From Candidatus Riflebacteria bacterium HGW-Riflebacteria-1 (lineage in GTDB: Bacteria > Muiribacteriota > Ozemobacteria > Ozemobacterales > Ozemobacteraceae): DNA of 64,000 nt. The DNA is taken from contig PGYB01000014.1 of the NCBI GenBank assembly GCA_002839445.1, forward strand, positions 116,791 through 180,790, read 5' to 3'. This document shows, piece after piece, positions 59,136-64,000 of this stretch (the first letter of the stretch is position 1; the number at the start of each line of letters is the position of its first letter). A program made the translations under genes and the position numbers. The notes beneath the pieces are model-generated. The model worked only from the letters and a program-made list of their open reading frames with translations, searched no databases and was not told the origin of the DNA.

Positions 59136-60202
59136 CGATTGCTCAAAAAGAGACGATTCTTGTCGTTGATGATGTTGCCGGAAATCTTGAAATCATGTCG
59201 AATATCTTGTCGGCAGATTATGATCTTAAGGTGGCCAGGAGCGGCAAAAAGGCTTTGGAAATAGCATGTATGTCTCCATTGCCATCCCTCATTCTGCTTG
59301 ATGTCATAATGCCGGAAATGGACGGTTTCGAGACTTGTCGCAGGCTTAAAGTAGATCCCGTGTGCAAGGCTGTTCCCGTAATTTTTGTCTCTACCCAGAC
59401 AGATATGATCGATGAAACAATGGGGTTTTCTGTGGGAGGAGTCGATTACATAAGCAAACCGGTCAGCCCGCCGATCGTTCGGGCACGCGTAAAAACCCAC
59501 CTTGCTCTATACAATCAAAACCGCGTTCTGGAAAGAAAGGTAGCAGAAAGAACTCTTGAGCTGATGCAAACAAGAGATGTGGCAATTCTTGCAATTACCT
59601 CTCTGGCCGAAACCCGTGATACTGAAACCGGTGACCATATTAAGAGAACCCAGCATTACATAAGGCTTCTGGCGAGGCATGTGAAGAAAAATCCCAGGTA
59701 TTCCAGGCATCTTGACGACGAGACAATTGAGTTGCTTTATAAATCAGCACCGCTGCACGATGTTGGTAAAATCGGCATACGTGATTCCATACTGCTCAAG
59801 CCCGGTGCGCTGACACCGGATGAGTTTACCATCATGAAAACACATACCACTATAGGTCGGGACACCATCAACAGAAGTATAAATGAGATAAACCTCGAAA
59901 ATGTTTCTTCGTTTTTGCAGATTGGCCGTGAAATAGCCATTTCTCATCACGAAAAATGGGACGGTTCAGGCTATCCCATGGGATTGCTGGGAGAAGGAAT
60001 TCCGTTATCTGGCCGACTGATGGCCATTAGTGATGTCTATGATGCACTCACCAGCAAGCGGGTGTATAAGGATGCATTTTCTCATGAAAAGGCAGTAGCA
60101 ATTATTCTTGAAGGTCGTGGCAAGCATTTCGACCCCGATCTTGTTGATGCTTTTATTGAGCTGGAAAGCAAATTCTATGACATCGCCTCGGGCAAAACAT
60201 AA
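59132..60202 (+). CDS. Receiver-HD-GYP cyclic-di-GMP phosphodiesterase
   Basis: The product has 356 residues. The receiver (about 8-125) has DDV at its acidic pocket and the phosphoacceptor in LLDVIMPEMDG, with the conserved Lys in YISKP. The HD-GYP domain (about 165-350) has APLHDVGKIGIRD and HHEKWDGSGYP, the catalytic signatures of cyclic-di-GMP hydrolysis. It is probably activated by phosphorylation from the kinase encoded just upstream. ATG 59132 overlaps that gene's stop (ATGA). The layout is RpfG-like. A 33-base gap separates it from the next gene's start. Confidence 0.96.
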   Translation: MTIAQKETILVVDDVAGNLEIMSNILSADYDLKVARSGKKALEIACMSPLPSLILLDVIMPEMDGFETCRRLKVDPVCKAVPVIFVSTQTDMIDETMGFSVGGVDYISKPVSPPIVRARVKTHLALYNQNRVLERKVAERTLELMQTRDVAILAITSLAETRDTETGDHIKRTQHYIRLLARHVKKNPRYSRHLDDETIELLYKSAPLHDVGKIGIRDSILLKPGALTPDEFTIMKTHTTIGRDTINRSINEINLENVSSFLQIGREIAISHHEKWDGSGYPMGLLGEGIPLSGRLMAISDVYDALTSKRVYKDAFSHEKAVAIILEGRGKHFDPDLVDAFIELESKFYDIASGKT

Positions 60203-60235
60203 TCCGACCAACAGGGTGTTCTAATGGAGGAAAGT

Positions 60236-61387
60236 ATGGATAATGATCGCAAAGAAACGATTTTGATCGTTGACGACGTTGCCGCGAATCTTGAAATTAT
60301 TTCGAGTATTTTGTTGCCAGAATACTCTGTCATGGCAGTTAAGAGCGGCAAAAGAGCTCTGGAAGTCATGCTTTCCGCTTCGCTACCCGATCTGATTCTG
60401 CTCGATGTAGTTATGCCCGATATGAACGGTTTCGAAGTGTGCCGTCAGATTAAGGCAGACCCTCTGACAAGCGCGGTTCCCGTAATTTTTGTTTCTTCAC
60501 AATCTGAAGTTGTTGATGAGGCCACCGGGTTCGCAGTCGGGGGAGTTGATTACATCAGCAAACCCATCAGTCCCAGAATAGTTCTGGCCAGGGTAAAGAC
60601 TCATCTGGCGCTCTCTGCTGCTAATCGTGAGTTACAGTTGCAGAATAAGCATCTTCAGACAAATATCAGTCTGCTCGAACAGATTGAGCAGATTGCCCGG
60701 CACGATTTAAAAGGTCCGCTGACCGTGTTCATGGGAGCCTCCGACTACATGGGGCACGATAAAAATCTGAATGCCGATCAGCTGGGTTTTCTCAAAGTCC
60801 TTAATGATGCCGCTTTAAAGATGCTCAACATGATTGATCGTTCTCTCGACCTGTTTAAAATGGAAAGAGGTCAATACAAGGTCAGGCCTGTTGCTGTCGA
60901 TGTGGAAAAGCTTGTTCACCAGGTCTGCGCTGAGTTTGCAAGCCTGGCAAAAGCAAATTCGGTTGAGTGCCAGGTTATTCTAAAGAACCATAGCTCAGGC
61001 TCTTCGGACTCATACCTGATACGCAGCGAAGAGAATTTGCTGTCGGCGATAGTGGCAAATTTGGTAAAAAACGCCATTGAAGCATCATCTGCCGGTGAAA
61101 AGGTAGCTATTTATCTGTCTGAGCAAAATCCTTATCTGATTGAAATTTGCAACCCGGGCGTCATTCCCGAAGAAATAAGAGCGCGATTTCTGGAACGCTA
61201 TGTGACGCACGGAAAGAAAAAAGGCACCGGGCTGGGCGGATATTCGGCCCGACTGGCTGCGCGAACTCTCGGCGGCGACATCAGCTTTACAACCAGTCCT
61301 GAAACCGGCACTATCATCACCGTGTCTATTCCTCATCAGGTGTCGGACCCTAAGACTGCAAGCGAACATGGGGGGGTAAACAGTTGA
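60236..61387 (+). CDS. Receiver-histidine kinase hybrid
   Basis: The product has 383 residues from ATG 60236, which has GGAGG six bases upstream; ATG 60224 lies before that site. The receiver (about 8-125; LLDVVMPDMNG, YISKP) is closely similar in sequence to that of the preceding gene. A helical linker is followed by a HisKA-like segment (ARHDLKGPLTVF) and HATPase (VKNAIEASSAGEKVAI; GTGLGGYSARLAA). Receiver-first kinases can pass signals down a branched relay. It ends in a seven-G run and overlaps the next gene. Confidence 0.93.
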   Translation: MDNDRKETILIVDDVAANLEIISSILLPEYSVMAVKSGKRALEVMLSASLPDLILLDVVMPDMNGFEVCRQIKADPLTSAVPVIFVSSQSEVVDEATGFAVGGVDYISKPISPRIVLARVKTHLALSAANRELQLQNKHLQTNISLLEQIEQIARHDLKGPLTVFMGASDYMGHDKNLNADQLGFLKVLNDAALKMLNMIDRSLDLFKMERGQYKVRPVAVDVEKLVHQVCAEFASLAKANSVECQVILKNHSSGSSDSYLIRSEENLLSAIVANLVKNAIEASSAGEKVAIYLSEQNPYLIEICNPGVIPEEIRARFLERYVTHGKKKGTGLGGYSARLAARTLGGDISFTTSPETGTIITVSIPHQVSDPKTASEHGGVNS

Positions 61388-62268
61388 AAGTATTAATTGT
61401 CGAAGATGATGCCGGAATTAGAGGCATGATGGAAAAAACGGTGCAGCGCGCCGGTTACGAAACCTTAAGCGCTCCTGATGGCGCACAGGGCCTGAAACTC
61501 TTTAAAGAGTTTCAGCCTGAACTGGTTTTCTCTGATATAAACATGCCAATCATGACTGGCCTTGAAATGCTTGAAAAAATACGAAACATAGATGCCAATT
61601 CTTTGTTCATTATTATTTCGACTCTTGATTCTCCTGAATTCATTTTGCAGGCGCTACGATTGAAAGCTAATGACTATCTGGTAAAGCCCGCTCTGGGTAA
61701 AAAACTGATTGAACTGCTCGACAAATATGCCGCGATAATTGCCGGTCGAACGAAGGCCAGGGAAGTGCTTGGCATGATCTATAGCATGACTCTTGGCATG
61801 AAAATAGGCATTGATCTTGGTTTGGTCAGCAAAATCGTCGATCGCCTGATGCTGGAAACCGAGCAGGTTATTGCGCCGGATGATCGTATTGGCGTGCATC
61901 TCGGCCTTTTCGAAATGCTTACCAACTCAATTGAACATGGCAGTCTCGAAATTTCCTACGAAGAAAAATCCGCGGCCATGGAAAGCGAGACTCAGACCTG
62001 GAAAAGCTTTTTGCAAGAGCGCTACCTGAACCCATTATATGCCAGTCGCGAGGTTGACCTGGAATACCAGCTGAGCGAAGACCGCTGTGAATGGCTGATT
62101 ACCGATCAAGGACCCGGCTTCGACTGGCAAAGCATTCCTGACCCGGCCAATCCCGAAAACCTTCTGGCATCGCATGGCCGCGGTGTTATGCTGGCAACCT
62201 TGCAGTTCGACGAAATCACCTACATCGGCAAAGGCAACCAGGTCCGTCTCGTAAAAAAACTTTCCTAA
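61384..62268 (+). CDS. Receiver fused to RsbW-like ATPase
   Basis: The product has 294 residues, starting at TTG 61384, which overlaps the upstream stop. The receiver (about 1-118) has VEDD, SDINMPIMTG and LVKPA. The second half (about 165-294) is an HATPase_c domain of the anti-sigma/serine kinase type: GLFEMLTNSIEHGSLE, ITDQGPGFDW and ASHGRGVMLATLQFDEI. No phosphoacceptor His box is seen, so it is not a typical histidine kinase. It may regulate a sigma or anti-sigma partner by partner switching. No STAS partner is in the window. Confidence 0.92.
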   Translation: MKVLIVEDDAGIRGMMEKTVQRAGYETLSAPDGAQGLKLFKEFQPELVFSDINMPIMTGLEMLEKIRNIDANSLFIIISTLDSPEFILQALRLKANDYLVKPALGKKLIELLDKYAAIIAGRTKAREVLGMIYSMTLGMKIGIDLGLVSKIVDRLMLETEQVIAPDDRIGVHLGLFEMLTNSIEHGSLEISYEEKSAAMESETQTWKSFLQERYLNPLYASREVDLEYQLSEDRCEWLITDQGPGFDWQSIPDPANPENLLASHGRGVMLATLQFDEITYIGKGNQVRLVKKLS

Positions 62269-62312
62269 GCATTCTATCCGAAATTTTCGGTGAGAATTAA
62301 ACACTTTGCCAA

Positions 62313-62340
62313 CCCGAGGTGAAATCGCTCGGGCAATTCT
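62313..62340 (+). terminator. Possible terminator of the signalling operon
   Basis: Stem CCCGAG/CTCGGG with a nine-base loop, then CAATTCT. The T-run is poor, so it is a weak candidate. It lies 45 bases after the last operon gene. Confidence 0.4.
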
Positions 62341-62350
62341 TGTTCTGTGA

Positions 62351-62430
62351 GATCCTGCGACTTCGCGCAGGATGACGGTTGTGCCCTTTTGTGTCATTCT
62401 GTGCGAGCCGTCAGGCGAAGTCGCAGAATC
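62351..62430. repeat. Dispersed inverted repeat, divergent copy 3
   Basis: GATCCTGCGACTTCGCG to GGATGAC at 62351-62376, and GTCATTCTGTGCG to CAGAATC at 62393-62430. The arm ends (GAT...GATGAC and GTCATT...AATC) match copies 1 and 2, while the centre differs. It is a relative by architecture. Confidence 0.5.
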
Positions 62431-62522
62431 CACATTGTGATACTGCTTAAACCACTCGAAAAATCAGTATCAATAAGTGTTATCTGCGGTTTTCTCTTCT
62501 TTGACCTCGAATTGCTGGCATT

Positions 62523-64000
62523 CTATGGGGCTGGTATATTGATTATACTTGTGTTGAAGACGACTGCGCCGGAGCCGTCTGTACCAGCTGCGGCCAGCAA
62601 TCTTCCTTCTACGTTTGAACCACCGTTGACCGTTATCGAAACATTGGCCATTATGTTGCCCTTAAAAACAGTGGTTGTGTTGAGTGTTGCCGAACTGCCG
62701 ACCTGCCAGTAAATGTTGCTGGCCTTGGCATTGTTGATCAGGATAACCTTCCGACCGACCGCCACGGTGAGTGTCGTAGGCATCTGAAAGATGAAGACAG
62801 AGTTTGCATTGCCGCGGGCATCAAGAGTCAGATCGCCTGAGGTAATATCAAACGAGTCACCGGTTTTATAGAGGCCGGGATAAAAGGTTTTGCCGCCAAG
62901 ATCCTTTGTTGCCAATGTTTCGACGTTGGTCGCTTTGGCCTTTGCCGTATCATAAGCTATCTTCAAGTCTGCTATGGCGTCCAGTATTTCCTGGTCTGCC
63001 GCCGAATATATGGTTCCGTTAATTTCAGCCTCTATGAGAGTTACCGAACCCCGGCCGTTAGGACTTATGCCGACATCGCCATTGATCTCACTGCCAGCTA
63101 CGCCAGAAATTGCTGTCGAGGCCATCAGGGCAAAAGAACTTGACCTGCCCAGAACCGGTTCTGACTGACCTGTCGTAAAAGACCAGACTTTGGAGCTTGC
63201 CAGTGCGTTGCCGGCCAGGTCTTTGGCCTGAGTGTCAATTGTCGCTGTAAATAATGTATTGTCAGCAAGATCGCTGCCCGGTGTAAATTTTGCAATTTTG
63301 TCAACATAGGTTACGACGCCGGCAACCGGCGTTAAGCCCGGGCCGGTTAGTGTAACGGTAACTTTGGGGGTCGTTTGAAAAATGGTTGCGGAGTCCATCT
63401 CTTCGTCGAAAGTGGCTGTTATAGCTTCTTTACAGCCGATGTCCTTCGCTCCGTTAACCGGGTAAACCGAAGTCACCTGCGGCGCGGTGGTATCGGGAGC
63501 CGCACCAGTGGTGAAGCTCCACGATTTCACTACGCCCAGTTCGTTGCCGGCAAGATCTTCAACTGCTGTGTTTATTTCGGCAACATAGGTTGTCGAGTAT
63601 GCGAGAGAACTTGCTGGTTTGAATGTTGCAGCCTTAGCAGTTGAATCATAGGTTACCGTGCCGTCAATAAGCGCTCCGCCAAACTTTCTCAACGTAAAAT
63701 TTGCTGTGGTAATCGTTGCCGAGTTCATGCTTTCGCTGAAAGATGCAGTGATACTTTTGCTGACAGCCAAGTCGACAGCCGTATTAAACGGGTCGGTAGA
63801 GGTCACAGTCGGTGCGACAATATCTGGCGCCGCGCCGGTTACGAAACTCCAGGTCTTGGCTGATGCCATGGCATTGCCCGCCAGATCTTTGACCCCGACG
63901 GTAATGTTGGCAACATAGGTTGTCGAATTTTTGAGCAGGATTGCTGGTTTAAAGGCCGCCGTCGTGCTGGTATGGGTTACCGTACCGGCAATAAGTGCTC
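62523..64000 (-). CDS. Large Ig-like-repeat protein with C-terminal DUF3494 domain, 5' part missing
   Basis: The gene runs off the right edge, since the frame stays open to 64000. From the ATG at 63869 the visible part has 448 residues. Repeats of a Big_5-like beta domain (for example VEDLAGNELGVVKSWSFTTG and KDLAGNALASSKVWSFTTGQ) recur about every 105-125 residues. The C-terminal 210 residues form a DUF3494 (ice-binding-like) domain: SSFALMASTAISGVAGSEI, GDVGISP, GLYKTGDSF, and ANSVFIFQMPTTLTVAVG. The family contains ice-binding proteins and adhesins, so the ligand is uncertain. The product is surely exported, though the signal lies outside the window. Confidence 0.92.
   Translation of the reverse strand, partial: ALIAGTVTHTSTTAAFKPAILLKNSTTYVANITVGVKDLAGNAMASAKTWSFVTGAAPDIVAPTVTSTDPFNTAVDLAVSKSITASFSESMNSATITTANFTLRKFGGALIDGTVTYDSTAKAATFKPASSLAYSTTYVAEINTAVEDLAGNELGVVKSWSFTTGAAPDTTAPQVTSVYPVNGAKDIGCKEAITATFDEEMDSATIFQTTPKVTVTLTGPGLTPVAGVVTYVDKIAKFTPGSDLADNTLFTATIDTQAKDLAGNALASSKVWSFTTGQSEPVLGRSSSFALMASTAISGVAGSEINGDVGISPNGRGSVTLIEAEINGTIYSAADQEILDAIADLKIAYDTAKAKATNVETLATKDLGGKTFYPGLYKTGDSFDITSGDLTLDARGNANSVFIFQMPTTLTVAVGRKVILINNAKASNIYWQVGSSATLNTTTVFKGNIMANVSITVNGGSNVEGRLLAAAGTDGSGAVVFNTSIINIPAP

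Noticed and set aside
62281..62293. CCGAAATTTTCGG as terminator after the signalling operon
   Set aside because: It is a near-perfect palindrome with a one-base loop and no T-run, so it is unlikely to terminate.

Overview
The window is chromosomal DNA from a diderm (Gram-negative type) bacterium. It encodes an outer-membrane secretin, several lipoprotein or Sec signal peptides, sigma-54 machinery and a thioesterless macroglobulin-like envelope protein. Start codons include ATG, GTG and TTG, and base composition looks balanced. No rRNA, tRNA, phage, insertion sequence or CRISPR array is visible. Divergent secretion, HEAT-repeat, SLH-like and large envelope proteins point to a poorly studied phylum. 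Candidatus Riflebacteria is my guess, but the sequence alone does not prove it.

Layout. 1-6.0 kb: the end of a type II secretion / type IV pilus-like locus, with a secretin, an SLH-like/carboxypeptidase-regulatory-like protein, a convergent zinc-ribbon protein that also has an SLH-like segment, and two pseudopilins behind a sigma-54-like promoter. 6.0-12.8 kb: a lipoprotein, a PAS-AAA-Fis sigma-54 activator divergent from a 63-residue cysteine-containing protein, exonuclease III, a standalone NFACT-R protein coupled to an EF-hand protein, a secreted unknown and Hsp33. 12.8-13.4 kb: no gene, but a consensus sigma-54 promoter followed about 195 bases later by an intrinsic terminator, the best candidate here for an undescribed regulatory RNA. 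13.4-17.5 kb: two FAD oxidoreductases, a flavin-reductase-like protein and a membrane protein, all on the minus strand, three of them translationally coupled. 17.8-29.4 kb: a sodium:alanine symporter, a propeller-like secreted protein, an MFS-acyltransferase-acyl ligase fusion, a VWA protein, a CoA-binding protein, and a perR-katA peroxide operon.

29.8-43.2 kb: a DUF255 thioredoxin-fold protein, a large lipoprotein, a 2111-residue envelope protein and an alpha-toroid protein. 43.3-47.2 kb: serine biosynthesis (serC, serA), a secreted TPR/coiled-coil protein and a 56-residue 2[4Fe-4S] ferredoxin. 47.3-55.3 kb: a GH13-family protein with altered active-site motifs, a HEAT-repeat membrane protein, a rhomboid protease and an M3 oligopeptidase. 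55.4-62.3 kb: a four-gene signalling operon made of a hybrid kinase with receiver and Hpt, a receiver-HD-GYP protein, a receiver-histidine kinase and a receiver-RsbW-like ATPase. 62.5 kb to the end: the C-terminal part of a repeat adhesin with a DUF3494 (ice-binding-like) domain.

Three copies of a dispersed imperfect inverted repeat lie in intergenic DNA near 21.5, 27.4 and 62.4 kb. Most gene ends carry recognisable intrinsic terminators. Functions are assigned by reading motifs in the translated sequence; no database search was possible.
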